A stretch of 64,000 nucleotides of DNA from Roseiarcus sp963709655 (GTDB lineage: Bacteria > Pseudomonadota > Alphaproteobacteria > Rhizobiales > Beijerinckiaceae). Below the pieces are notes generated by a model. That model worked only from the letters and a program-made list of their open reading frames with translations, did no database searches and was not told where the DNA came from. A program made the position numbers and the translations under genes. Below, in pieces: positions 27,251 to 36,210 of this stretch. Position 1 is the stretch's first letter. The number at the start of each line of letters is the position of its first letter. The stretch covers positions 248,001 through 312,000 of the forward strand of contig CAVPXF010000053.1 in NCBI GenBank assembly GCA_963709655.1. The letters are read 5' to 3'.

Positions 27251-28037
27251 ATGCAAATCCTACTGACCAACGACGACGGCATCCACGCGCCGGGCCTGGC
27301 GGTGCTCGAGACGATCGCCCGGGAACTCTCGGACGACGTGTTCGTCGTCGCGCCCGAGAGCGACCAGTCCGGGGTCGCCCATTCGCTGTCTCTCAGCGAT
27401 CCGCTGCGCCTGCGCGAGATCAGCCCGCATCATTACGCAGTGAAGGGCACGCCGACGGACTGCGTGATCATGGGGGTCCACACGATCATGGCCGACAAGC
27501 GGCCGGACCTCGTGCTGTCGGGGGTCAACCGCGGGCAGAACGTCGCCGAGGACGTCACCTATTCCGGCACCATCGCCGGGGCGATGGAGGGCGCGATGCT
27601 CGGCATTGCGTCGATCGCCCTGTCGCAGGCCTACGCCGGGGTGCACGGCCGGCCGTTGATCGAATGGGATTCGGCGGAGAAGCATGCGGTTCCCTTGATC
27701 CGCAAGACTGCTCGACGCCGGAATTCCGCCGGGCGGGCTCGTCAACGTCAACTTTCCCGCCTGCGCCGGCGACGAGGTCAAGGGGATCGCCTTCAGCCGT
27801 CAGGGCCGCCGCAACGCGGAGCTGATGCGGGTCGAGCAGCGGCGGGACGGTCGCGGCTTCCCGTATTTCTGGCTGATGTTTCAGCGAGCCGAGATCCACT
27901 TCGACGACGGCACGGACCTTGCGGCGCTGGCTGAGCAGAAGATTTCGGTGACGCCGCTCAGGCTCGATCTCACCGACGACGAATCCCGGCTAAGATTGGA
28001 GAAGGCGTTCGCAATTCGGCGACCGGACGAGACATAG
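27251..28037 (+). CDS. surE: 5'/3'-nucleotidase SurE (frameshifted)
   Basis: Survival protein SurE, a metal-dependent nucleoside monophosphatase. MQILLTNDDGIHAPG holds the Asp-Asp metal ligands; SDQSGVAHSLS, KGTPTDCV and SGVNRGQNVAEDVTYSGT are classical motifs. At about 27706-27712 the frame breaks after VPLIRK: the expected continuation LDAGIPPGGLVNVNFPAC is read in another frame and runs to 28037 (EKAFAIRRPDET). One missing base explains it. Repaired length is about 261 residues, normal for rhizobial SurE. pcm follows after 9 bases, and nlpD next, giving the conserved surE-pcm-nlpD order. Confidence 0.9.
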
Positions 28038-28046
28038 GGAGAGGGC

Positions 28047-28703
28047 TTGAGCGCGTCGGAGGCGGAAGAGCGCGCCCAATTCACATTGGCGATGCGCGCC
28101 AAGGGCGTCAAGGACATCGAGCTTTTGCGCGCGCTCGAGCGCGTCCCGCGCGCTCTCTTCATGCCGCAGCGTTTCGCCGACATCGCCGGGCGCGACATCG
28201 CGCTGCCGATCGGCTGCGGCCAGACATCGCCGCCGCCCTCCATCGTCGCCGCCATGATCGCCGCGCTGGACATGAAGCCATCGGACACGGTGTGCGAAAT
28301 CGGAACCGGGACAGGTTATTGCACGGCCTTGCTCGCCCAGTTCGCGAAAGAGGTCGTGTCGCTCGAACGGTATCAGACCCTGGCCGTGGAGGCCGCCGCG
28401 CGAATCCGGGCGTTCGGTCTGCCACATGTCGAGATCCTGTGGGCGGACGGATTCGAATTGCACGCCGGGGGGCGCACTTTCGACAAAGTGATCACGCACG
28501 GGATCGTCGCGCCGCCGGCGCGGGCGTTTCTCGATCTCGTCGCGCGGGACGGCGCCATGATTGCGGCGTTCGCCGGGCCCGGCCGGGCGGAGCAGCGAAT
28601 CGTGCGGCTGACGCTTGGGGCGGAAGGCCCTGTCCATATGGCCGACCTCGGTCGGTCGAGGGGTCTGAGACCGTTGGAACGCGGCCTCTCGCGGGCCTTG
28701 TGA
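28047..28703 (+). CDS. pcm: Protein-L-isoaspartate O-methyltransferase
   Basis: A 218-residue class I SAM methyltransferase that repairs isoaspartyl residues in aged proteins. LERVPRALFMP, LPIGCGQTSPPPSIVAAM and VCEIGTGTGYCTALLAQF (SAM motif I) identify it; VSLERYQTLA and GRTFDKVITHGIV follow. The final TADLGRSR-like region (HMADLGRSRGLRPLERG) is family-typical. TTG start at 28047, preceded by GGGAGAGGG. It is directly downstream of surE. Confidence 0.92.
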   Translation: MSASEAEERAQFTLAMRAKGVKDIELLRALERVPRALFMPQRFADIAGRDIALPIGCGQTSPPPSIVAAMIAALDMKPSDTVCEIGTGTGYCTALLAQFAKEVVSLERYQTLAVEAAARIRAFGLPHVEILWADGFELHAGGRTFDKVITHGIVAPPARAFLDLVARDGAMIAAFAGPGRAEQRIVRLTLGAEGPVHMADLGRSRGLRPLERGLSRAL

Positions 28704-28743
28704 GCGCCGCAGCGGCAGCCGGCGCTTACGCGGTTCCTCATTC

Positions 28744-28775
28744 GAATTCACAAACTCGCGAATTCACAAACTCGC
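28744..28775 (+). repeat. Tandem 16-bp direct repeat upstream of nlpD
   Basis: Two perfect adjacent copies of GAATTCACAAACTCGC occupy 28744-28759 and 28760-28775, in the 170 bp gap between pcm and nlpD. They are more AT-rich than the surroundings. They could be an operator pair or a slippage product; nothing else in the gap resembles a strong promoter. Confidence 0.6.
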
Positions 28776-28873
28776 CGCAGGTCCTCACCAATGATTCATC
28801 TTAAACCTTGTCTTAACTCGAATGATCCACATTGCTCCCTGTTTTCAGTCGCGTAATTCACGGATCCAAGAAC

Positions 28874-30153
28874 ATGAGTGATCGCGTTGCGTTTCTGGAA
28901 GGACGCTCCCTTCCGCGTCTTGCGCTGACTGGCCTCGCCTTGATCTGGCTCGCGGGCTGCTCCCAGGATGTCGCCCGGTTCGAACTCGAGCGGCAACCCG
29001 TTCTCCAATCCCTTTGCGTCGCAGACCGCCCAGGCGACGCCCGCGGCCGCGGCGCCTTCGACCCATGTGGCTTCGGCGCCGCTCGCGCCGGCGACCAGCG
29101 TGGCGAGCGCGCCGCTGCCCGCGCCGACCTCCTCCGCCGCGCCGATCGCATCGGCGGCGCCGGTTCGCGGCTCGGCCGCCGGCTGGAGCGCCGTCGGCGG
29201 CACGCCGGTCGTGGTCGCGAGCGGCGAGACGCTCGAACTCGCTTTCGCGTCGCTACGGGGTGCCGGCGTCCGCGCTGCTCAGCGCGAACGGCCTTTCGAG
29301 CGCCGCCGAGGTCAAGGGCGGCACGCACATCGTCGTTCCGGTCTACAGCGCCGGCGACCGCGCCGTGGCTTCTGCGAAAGAGCCCGCCGACAGTGCGGAG
29401 AAGACGAAGAAGCACGCAGAGGATCTCGCGGCGAACGACACGCGCGAGACGTCCGGCAAGGCCCGCAAGGCCGAGGACAAAGCCACGGGGAAAACCAAGG
29501 CCGAGGACAAGGCGAAGGCGGACGAGCAAAAGTCCAAACGCGAGGTCGCGTCCAAGACGAAGGCTGAGAAGGTCGCCAGGAGCGACGCCGGCAAAAGTGA
29601 AGCGGGCAAGTCCGACGTCGCCAAGAGGGACAGCAAGACCAAGCCCGACAGCAAGACCGAGGTCGCCAAGACCGACGCCGGCAAGAAGCCGGGCGTCGAC
29701 GACACGCCGACCGGCAACGTCGATCCGAAGGCGGCCGCGGCCAAGGCGCCCGTCACCTCCGCGGAAGCCGACGCCTCGGGGTCCAATCCCGAGTTCCGCT
29801 GGCCGGCCCGCGGCCGCATCATCCAGGGCTTCAAGGCCGGCGGCAACGACGGCATCGACATCTCAGTCCCCGAAGGAACGTCAGTGCGGGCCGCCGAAAG
29901 CGGTGTCGTGGTCTATTCGGGCGACGGGCTCAAGGGCTACGGCAACCTGGTGCTGATCAAGCACCCGAACGGCTATGTGACCGCCTACGCCAACAACGCC
30001 GAACTCGACGTCAAGCGCGGCGAGCAGGTCAAGCGCGGCCAGGTGATCGCCAAGTCCGGCGACACCGGCAACGTGAATTCGCCGCAGCTTCACTTCGAGC
30101 TGCGCAAGGGATCGACCCCGGTCGATCCGACGAGCTATCTCGCCGGCCTCTGA
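28874..30153 (+). CDS. nlpD: NlpD-like lipoprotein, LysM plus M23 (LytM) domain (two frameshifts)
   Basis: Envelope lipoprotein related to NlpD, an activator of cell-separation amidases. Three frames must be joined. 28874 to about 28980 gives MSDRVAFLEG...LIWLAGCSQ with a lipobox (LAGC). About 28981-29233 gives an Ala/Pro/Ser linker and the LysM start VVVASGETLE. From about 29236 the LysM continues as SLSRRYGVPASALLSANGL, then a Lys/Asp/Ala-rich linker and the M23 domain. That domain begins FRWPARGRIIQGF, with NDGIDISVPEGTSVRAAESGVVVY, GYGNLVLIKH and LHFELRKGSTPVDP. The first motif reads NDGIDI where active M23 enzymes have H(x)3D, so it is probably a non-catalytic LytM activator. It sits after surE-pcm, as in many proteobacteria. 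Confidence 0.85.
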
Positions 30154-30243
30154 CGGCGAGGACCGAGGTCCAGCTCCTGGCTGGACATCCAATGGCCACC
30201 GGAGATCGCCGCGAGACAGGTTCCATCCCCGGTTCGGCCGACA

Positions 30244-30274
30244 AGGCGGCGGGTCCCAGGAAAGGCCCGCCGCC
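30244..30274 (+). terminator. GC-rich hairpin downstream of nlpD
   Basis: GGCGGCGGG and CCCGCCGCC pair as a 9-bp stem, extended by CC/GG inside, about 90 bases after the nlpD stop. Only a short CTTT follows, so it is a weak intrinsic terminator or an mRNA-stabilising hairpin. Confidence 0.4.
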
Positions 30275-30299
30275 CTTTGATTCGCGCAGGCCCCCGGCG

Positions 30300-30516
30300 T
30301 TTACACCGTCGAGGCGGAAGCCGGGCATCGCTGGCGATGGACGAACGGCGAACTCGTGCTCGACCCGCAATTGTGGGCGGGCCTCGAGGGCGGGGTGTCG
30401 GTTCTGGTCGCGCACAAAAGCTCCTTCACCCGGGCGTGGCTGGAGCCTGAGAAGCCGTCCTATTCCGTGGCCGACGAGCAGCTTCCGAGGCTTGTCGCCG
30501 CCGAATAAGAAGGCGC
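30300..30516 (+). pseudogene. Recently duplicated C-terminal fragment of the Hint-domain gene
   Basis: This stretch repeats 31984-32198, the last 70 or so codons, the stop and the 3' flank of the downstream Hint protein gene. By eye there are about six substitutions and one 3-base insertion (CAG) over roughly 215 bases. It encodes the same tail (GHRWRWTNGELVLDPQLWAG, then SFTRAWLEPEKPSYSVADE) and the same TAA plus GAAGGC. There is no start codon or N-terminal domain, so it is a remnant of a recent partial duplication. Confidence 0.85.
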
Positions 30517-30544
30517 GCGCGCCACCGTCGGCGTCCTGGGTCGC

Positions 30545-30720
30545 GGATAGCGAAAGACGGCGACTCGGTTTCGCTTCGCGACGGGCGTCCGCGCTGCTCA
30601 CCGCGAACGGGCTGTCGAGCGTGGCCGAGGTCGGGGGCGGCGTCCGCACGGTCGTTCCGCTCTACAGCTCCGGCGGCCTCGCCCTCGCTTCTGCCAACAG
30701 GGCGGAGAAGCAGGAAAGGT
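30545..30720 (+). pseudogene. Degenerate copy of the nlpD LysM segment
   Basis: These bases resemble nlpD 29219-29400. GCGTCCGCGCTGCTCA, then CGCGAACGGGCTGTCGAGCG, and the codons for SALLTANGLSSVAEV, VVPLYSSGG and LALASANRAEK match SALLSANGLSSAAEV, VVPVYSAGD and AVASAKEPA of NlpD. I judge identity at roughly three quarters to four fifths, clearly older than the neighbouring Hint tail duplication. It has no start and no M23 domain. Confidence 0.75.
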
Positions 30721-30817
30721 TTGTCCCCCAAAGCGTCCGCGCCGATACCGCGGCTTCTTGACGCAGCGTTGACGTTGTGAGAGCTTGCAACTCACCAAAC
30801 TGCGTCAGGGGGCTTCC

Positions 30818-32189
30818 ATGGCAGACAACATTGTCGATATTGACTTTACGAACGTTGCGATTGACGGCGAAACGGTAATCGGAACGCTGGCGGTCGACTA
30901 TACCGCTGGCACGGTTAGCGGCACGCTGACCGCCGAGTTCCCCGCGCCCATCGGCAATGTGCCGATTACCGATTTTTCGCTCACCTCGAACGGCGGCGGG
31001 TGGTTACTCCATTGTCGCCACATATGCGCCTTTGCCCGGCGTCAGCGTGACCCTTAATTACACCGGCCAGCAGCCCTCTTCGTTCACCTCGGGCAATTTG
31101 AACGTGTTGGGCGTCGTTACCCCGCTGACCATCAGCCCGAACGACCTCACCTCGACTCCCGTCTGCTTCGCGGCCGGCACGCTGATCCGCACGCCTGCGG
31201 GCGACGTCGCGGTCGAGACTCTCAAGGTCGGGGACCTCGTCCTCACCGTCTCGGGCGATGCGCGGCCCGTCAAGTGGATCGGCCACAAGGACTTCGACTT
31301 CCGCCTCATCTCCGGTCAGAGGCCCGCTCAGCCGATTCGGATCGTCGCCGACGCCCTCGGCCCGAACCGTCCTTCGCAGGATCTCTATCTCTCGGCCGGC
31401 CATTCGATCTGCGTCGATGTCGTCGGCGAGGTGTTCATTCCGGTCGGCTGTCTGATCAACGGCGGCACGATCGCCCGGGTCGAGACGGACACGATCAGCT
31501 ACTGGCACGTCGAGCTCGATAGCCACGACGTTCTCCTCGCCAACAACCTGCCGACGGAGAGCTATCTGGCGATGGGCAATCGCGGCGCCTTCGAGGAGAT
31601 GCACGGCTTCCTTCCCGCGATGTTGGATGGACGCAGCACGACGCACGCCGACTTCTGCCGGCCGGTCGTGACCCATGGTCCGATATTGGAGTTCGTCAGC
31701 AGACGCCTTGCGGCCCGGGCCGAGGAAATCGGCTGGACCCGTTCGTGCGATCCTGACCTGAGGCTCGTGGTTGACGGAAAGGCGCATCGTCCGCTCGACG
31801 GGGACGGGGCGGCCCTGTTCCTGTTCCCCTCCGGCGCTCGGGACGTGCGGCTCGTCTCCAACACCTTGTCGCCGACGGGCGACAGTCGGACGCTGGGCGT
31901 GATGCTGACGGGACTCTCGTTCAGCGGCCGCGCGGGAGAGCCGCGCCGGGTCGCGATCGACGACGAGCGGCTCTGCAAGGGCGTTTACCCCGTCGAGGCG
32001 CAAGCCGGCCATCGCTGGCGATGGACGAACGGCGAACTCGCGCTCGACCCGCAATTGTGGGCGGGCCTCGAGGGCGGGGTGTCGGTTCTGGTCGCGCACA
32101 ACAGCTCCTTCACCCGGGCGTGGCTGGAGCCTGAGAAGCCGTCCTATTCCGTCGCCGACGAGCTTCCGAGGCTTGTCGCCGCCGAATAA
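30818..32189 (+). CDS. Hint (Hedgehog/intein) domain protein (frameshifted)
   Basis: The N-terminal part (30818 to about 31003) reads MADNIVDIDFTNVAIDGETV and looks like a small beta-sandwich of the kind found in secreted repeat proteins. An extra G in the GGG near 31003 then shifts the frame; YSIVATYAPLPGVSVTLNYTG continues in the next frame to 32189. The Hint_2 domain begins at VCFAAGTLIRTPAGDVAVE (Cys1 of the self-splicing fold), with VGDLVLTVSGDARPVKWIGH and DLYLSAGHSICV. No intein C-terminal His-Asn pair or second extein is obvious, so autocleavage is possible but not shown. Repaired length is about 456 residues. Such proteins are often surface or secreted in alphaproteobacteria; no signal peptide is seen. 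Confidence 0.8.
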
Positions 32190-32376
32190 GAAGGCTGGCT
32201 AGGCATTCGATTGGCGGCTCGCGTTCGCGGAGATATCATAGTCTTTGCGTCGGAGCCGCCGTATCGGCGTGCTTTCGCTAGGGCCAACCGGTCGAGGGGC
32301 CAATCGTTCCGGCAACTCGGCGCTCGTCCAAAGTCGGGCGTCCACGGAGCGCGGCGATGGAATTACGGGCTGCCCG

Positions 32377-32830
32377 GACAACGACTGCGGGTGCCGGGAT
32401 TTTGTAAAATGGGGCGCTAAGTCGACAATTTCTTGCCAAAAAGCGAAGGCGGCGTTAGTTTCATCCCAATGCCCGGTCCGGCCCTTGCGATGTCGATTGC
32501 CATGATCCCGGCGCGTCCAGCGGTTTCCGTTTGGCGCGGGTTTCAGCGTGGTCGACCTTCGAATCGAATGACGGCCGGAGCATTGCGTCTTCCGCTTCGG
32601 GGGAAGGGCCGCATGAATTAAAAATGGGCCGGGGGTCGCGTGTAACCCATTGAAAAGGCTCATTTCGGACGAGAGAATCCAAGGAATTCCAAACAAATCC
32701 AACCGTCCAAAACCCGGCGATTCGCGGAGCCCCGATGCACCGCCGCGTAGACCTGAGGAAATCCAAATCTCGCGGGCTGGAAGGGACGAGCCGGCGTGCG
32801 CTGTTCTTCGAGGCGATGATGGGGCCGTCG
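32377..32830 (+). repeat. Dispersed intergenic repeat, copy 1 of 3
   Basis: This is the first copy of a family also found at 46719-47165 and, inverted and shorter, at 54129-54310. The copies share an ordered set of blocks: GCGTTAGTTT..TCCCAATGCC, TTGCGATGTC, an A-rich patch, then CATTTCGGACGAGAGAATCC. The core GAGAATCCAAGGAATTCCAA is at 32673-32692, followed by AAATCCAACCG, GCGGAGCCC and CTGAGGAAATCCAAA. Long open frames across it are not conserved between copies, so it looks non-coding. The rest of the 735 bp gap (32190-32376 and 32831-32924) shows nothing I can assign. Confidence 0.8.
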
Positions 32831-32924
32831 TGCGACTTGGGTGAGGAGGTCCGCGGTCACGGCAAGGCGGAACTCTTGATGCGCTTCGAGCGGGTGACGC
32901 CGTCAGATGTTTTGATGCGCGCCT

Positions 32925-34151
32925 CTATCGTTCCAGCGCGGCGTAGGTCAGCTTCTGAAACGTCTCGAGAGGCGTGCCCTTCCCCGTCACAATGCGGGGG
33001 ATGTTTTCCGGGGTCAAAGGAACGACACACTGCACGAGGTAGAGCATAATCATGCTTTCGGCCGGATCGACCCGGAACCACGTACTCAACGAACCCGGCC
33101 AACCGTATGCGCCGTTGGTCGTCGGGCCCAACGAGGAACGGCTCCCCGCATCGATGTCGATCCCGACGCCGAGACCGAAGCCCTGACCTGCCCAATGCGG
33201 CTCGGCGCTGACAAGAATCTCCCGTTGTTTCGGCGTCAGCCGATCCGACGTCATCAGGGCGACCGTCTCCGGTTTCAGGAGGCGCACGCCGTCCGCCTGG
33301 CCCAGGCCTAGCAGCATGCGTGCGAATTTGAGATAGTCGTCGGCCGTTGACATGAGGCCGCCGCCTCCGCTGCAGAAAATTGGGATGACGTCTCGCGGAC
33401 GTTGAATCGTCGTTGGCGCGCCGGCCTTTTCGTCGAACATGTAGACGCCCGCGGTTCGATCTTGTTTAGCCGGCGGAACCCAGAAATCCGTATCGACCAT
33501 GCCCAGGGGTTCGAGGACACGCTCCAGCAGCAAGTTGCGGAACGGCTTGCCTTCAATCCGCTCGGCAATGAAGCCGAGAACGTCGGTCGAGTGGCTGTAG
33601 TGCCATCGTTCTCCTGGCGCATAGGTCAGCGGCAGCTTCGCTATCGCGCCAAGGAATTCGTCCGACCCGAGCGCTATGAAGCGAAAGTCTCCGAGAGTCT
33701 TGTGGTAGGCGTCCGCGAGTGGGCCTGTCGACGTGAAGGCGTAGGCGAGGCCTGAGCGGTGCGTGAGCAGATCCTCAATGGTGATGTCGCGCGGCGCAGG
33801 ATAGGTGTCTTCGACCGGCCCGGCCGGATCTCTCAGGACGCACCTCTCGGCGAATTCGGGCGCCCATTTGATAATCGGATCGTCGAGCCGAAGCTTGCCT
33901 TCCTCCATAAGCTTGAGGGCGAGAACCGAGGTGACGGGCTTGGTCATGGAAGCAATGCGAAAAATCGTATCGCGTTGCATCGGCAGGTCGCGTTCGAGAT
34001 TGCGCTTCCCGAGTGCGGAGACGTGCTGAATATCGCCTTTACGCCAGACAAGCGTGACGATGCCCGCCGGGTCCCCTTTCGCGACTGCGGCCGCGGCTCC
34101 GGGAGCAAACTCGTCTAGTCTCGCCGATAACAACCCGTCGCCGATGGCCAT
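32925..34151 (-). CDS. Beta-lactamase-fold serine hydrolase
   Basis: A 408-residue protein of the class C beta-lactamase/EstB/PBP-like family. The catalytic SxxK is in RIASMTKPVTSVLALKL (Ser-Met-Thr-Lys) and the YxN-like motif appears as HYSHSTDVLGFIAERI. A KTG-equivalent is not obvious; GAYGWPGSLSTWFRVDP marks the region. The family covers esterases, D-aminopeptidases and lactamase-like enzymes, and I cannot choose among them. There is no signal peptide, so it is probably cytoplasmic. Downstream lies the first copy of the dispersed repeat. Confidence 0.85.
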   Translation of the reverse strand: MAIGDGLLSARLDEFAPGAAAAVAKGDPAGIVTLVWRKGDIQHVSALGKRNLERDLPMQRDTIFRIASMTKPVTSVLALKLMEEGKLRLDDPIIKWAPEFAERCVLRDPAGPVEDTYPAPRDITIEDLLTHRSGLAYAFTSTGPLADAYHKTLGDFRFIALGSDEFLGAIAKLPLTYAPGERWHYSHSTDVLGFIAERIEGKPFRNLLLERVLEPLGMVDTDFWVPPAKQDRTAGVYMFDEKAGAPTTIQRPRDVIPIFCSGGGGLMSTADDYLKFARMLLGLGQADGVRLLKPETVALMTSDRLTPKQREILVSAEPHWAGQGFGLGVGIDIDAGSRSSLGPTTNGAYGWPGSLSTWFRVDPAESMIMLYLVQCVVPLTPENIPRIVTGKGTPLETFQKLTYAALER

Positions 34152-34292
34152 GGGTTTGATTCTCCCCTAGACGCCAATTGGGTTCGCGAAGGGCTCAATA
34201 CTGATGCGGCCAAAATGCCATGTCCAGACGCGTTCTTCGCCTTTCGATGACGCCGCCCTTGCCTTTTTCCCTCGGAATGGGGACGGGGAGGC

Positions 34293-35189
34293 ATGAAACC
34301 CAAGCCCCTCGACCCCTTCGCGGCCTCGCTGACATTTGTCCTCTGCGTCGTCTGGGGCTTCAACCAGGTCGTCGTGAAGAGCGCGCTGGTCGACGTCGGG
34401 CCGGTCGCCCAGACGGGTATCCGGGCGGCCATCGGCGTCGTCTGCGTGATCGCCTACGCCTTCGCCGCCAAGAGGCGAATCTTCGCCCTCGACGGGACTC
34501 TCGCTGCCGGCCTTCTCGCCGGCGTGCTGTTCACCGCGGAATTCGTCGCGCTCTACGAATCGCTGCGCTGGACGACGGCGTCGCGGGCGACCGTGTTCAT
34601 CTATGCCGCGCCGTTCTTCGTCGCCCTCGGCGCGGTGTTTCTGCTGAAGGACGAGCGCTTGCGGCCCGTGCAATGGGCTGGGCTGGCGCTGGCTTTCGTT
34701 GGGGTCGCGCTCGCCATGATCGGTCAAACCCCGGGCGGCGGCCTCGCCGGCGACGCGCTGGCGTTGCTGGGGGCGGCGCTGTGGGCCGCCACGACCCTCG
34801 TGATCAAGGCGACGCCGCTCAGGCGCGCAGACCCGGTCAAGGTGCTGTTCTACCAGATCGCGGTCGCGGCGCTTCTTGCGCCCCTGGTCGCCTACGCCCT
34901 CGGCGAGCGGGCGCCCGGCCACGTCTCCTCCGCAACGATCGCCCTGCTCGTCTGGCAGGGCGTCGCGGTCGTCGGGGTCAGCTATTCGCTGTGGTTCTGG
35001 GTGCTCAAACGCTATGCCGCGCCGCAGCTCTCCGCCTTCACCTTCGTGTCTCCGCTTGTCGGCGTGTTCGCCGGCTGGCTCGTCGTCGGCGATCGGATCA
35101 CGCCGGCCTTCTCGGCCGCGATCGCGCTGGTGCTCGCCGGGCTGGCGCTGGTCAACTGGCCCGGGTCCCGCGCTCGGAAAACTGAATGA
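34293..35189 (+). CDS. EamA/DMT family transporter
   Basis: A 298-residue ten-helix membrane protein with two EamA repeats: LCVVWGFNQVVVKSALVDVGP starts the first and GAALWAATTLVIKATPLRRAD the second. TTASRATVFIYAAPFFVALGA and LSAFTFVSPLVGVFAGWLVVGD are the usual family signatures. It is a probable metabolite exporter with unknown substrate. It is not closely similar to the EamA gene at 21026. A 4-base overlap couples it to a small downstream frame. Confidence 0.9.
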   Translation: MKPKPLDPFAASLTFVLCVVWGFNQVVVKSALVDVGPVAQTGIRAAIGVVCVIAYAFAAKRRIFALDGTLAAGLLAGVLFTAEFVALYESLRWTTASRATVFIYAAPFFVALGAVFLLKDERLRPVQWAGLALAFVGVALAMIGQTPGGGLAGDALALLGAALWAATTLVIKATPLRRADPVKVLFYQIAVAALLAPLVAYALGERAPGHVSSATIALLVWQGVAVVGVSYSLWFWVLKRYAAPQLSAFTFVSPLVGVFAGWLVVGDRITPAFSAAIALVLAGLALVNWPGSRARKTE

Positions 35190-35311
35190 TCGTCTTCTCG
35201 AAGAGATCCGGCTGCCCCGAGTTTGCGGGCTGGCGGAGCGATCGCCACATCCGCTCGGGCGGGTCCGGACGCAAGCGCCTCAAGCTCTCGATCCATACGC
35301 CGATGGGCTGA
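35186..35311 (+). CDS. Possible small basic protein, translationally coupled to the EamA gene
   Basis: A 41-codon frame whose ATG overlaps the EamA stop as ATGA. The product begins MIVFSKRSGCPEFAGWRSDR and is rich in Arg, Lys and Ser. No family is recognised and no separate Shine-Dalgarno is needed if translation is coupled. It may be spurious; the overlap geometry is the only real support. Confidence 0.3.
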   Translation: MIVFSKRSGCPEFAGWRSDRHIRSGGSGRKRLKLSIHTPMG

Positions 35312-35340
35312 GCGCCTTCAGTCTCCCGTCGCGCGTCAAG

Positions 35341-35635
35341 TCAGCGCGTGCGAACCGGCCGGGACGTCTTCGGCCGCCGCATCGGGTCGGCGCCCAGCCA
35401 TTGCCCCCAGTTCGCCCCCTTTTCGGCGGCGGGCGATTCGACGGCGACGATTTCATATTCCTTCGCGTTTCGCTCGAAGGGCTCGGTCTTGCTCTTGATC
35501 CGGTAGGTTTGGGAATGGATATCCTCCGCCGGCAGCACGCGCGTCACTTCGAAAGGACCGCTGGGCCTCGGCATGGGCATGAAGTCTCGAATCGAAGTCG
35601 ACAATTTGCCCGACCGCGAATTTGTGGCGAGTCAT
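35341..35635 (-). CDS. Small conserved hypothetical protein (frameshifted)
   Basis: Two frames join to give about 97 residues. MTRHKFAVGQIVDFD is read from 35635, then PRPSGPFEVTRVLPAEDIHSQTYRIKSK and FERNAKEYEIVAVE from about 35590 in the next frame to 35341. The pattern MxRHKFxVGQxVxF...P.G.FEVTRxLP...x.QYRIKs..E.FER.AxE is a small rhizobial hypothetical family. The break near 35592-35600 needs a single indel. It lies downstream of cspA. Function unknown. Confidence 0.65.
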
Positions 35636-35776
35636 TGAGCGTTCGCCTCGCAGGTGAGATTGGATAAAGAGGGCCAGGGTTGAGCCTGACCCTCGTTCAA
35701 GCGCGCGGCGCCGATCCGTGCATCCGGGCGCCGGGACAATCCGCGGTCGCCCGTCCACGAGATCGACGGGCCGCCT

Positions 35777-35986
35777 TCAGACGGCCTGGAGCTTGTCGGC
35801 GGACGCTTTGCCGGTGCGCGCGTCCTTGGTGATTTCAAAGCTGATCTTCTGGCCCTCGCGCAAGCCGTTCATGCCGGCCCGCTCGACGGCGCTGACGTGA
35901 ACGAAGGCGTCCTTGCCGCCGTCATCCGGCTGGATGAAGCCGTAACCTTTTTCGGAATTGTACCACTTGACTGTGCCTGTTGCCAT
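35777..35986 (-). CDS. Cold-shock protein, CspA family
   Basis: A 69-residue single cold-shock domain: MATGTVKWYNSEKGYGFIQPDD with RNP1 (KGYGFI), then DAFVHVSAVERAG (RNP2) and VSFE-like KISFEITKD. It binds single-stranded RNA or DNA and melts mRNA structure. A near-consensus promoter lies about 150 bases upstream, leaving a leader of about 140 nt, as for cold-regulated csp genes. Confidence 0.95.
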   Translation of the reverse strand: MATGTVKWYNSEKGYGFIQPDDGGKDAFVHVSAVERAGMNGLREGQKISFEITKDARTGKASADKLQAV

Positions 35987-36132
35987 GATGACGCCCCTCG
36001 TGGATGCGCGTGTGTCGACGGAACCTCGCGACGCGAGATCCTCGTCAGGGTTCGATTTTTGGGGGAAGAGCGTCGCGCTGAGCCGCCTTAACGGCGCAAG
36101 GCAAAGAGGATCCGTCCTAATTTCGAAAGATG

Positions 36133-36161
36133 TCTATACGCATGCGATTGCGCCTTTTCAA
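36133..36161 (-). promoter_or_regulatory. Sigma-70 type promoter for the cspA-family gene
   Basis: On the minus strand, TTGAAA (36161-36156) and TATAGA (36138-36133) are spaced by 17 bases. Transcription would start near 36126, giving a 5' leader of about 140 nt before the ATG at 35986. The leader has several GC-rich inverted segments and could act as a cold-responsive structure; that part is inference. Confidence 0.65.
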
Positions 36162-36210
36162 GGGCTGAGGTCCGCCCGAGCCGGCGCCGGCGCCCCGGGG
36201 CTTGCGGTCG

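Noticed and set aside
32199..32702. Frames inside dispersed repeat copy 1 encoding a peptide with IPWILSSEM, also seen in copy 2
   Set aside because: A similar peptide can be read in copies 1 and 2, but copy 3 differs, there is no ribosome site, and the DNA identity alone explains the similarity.
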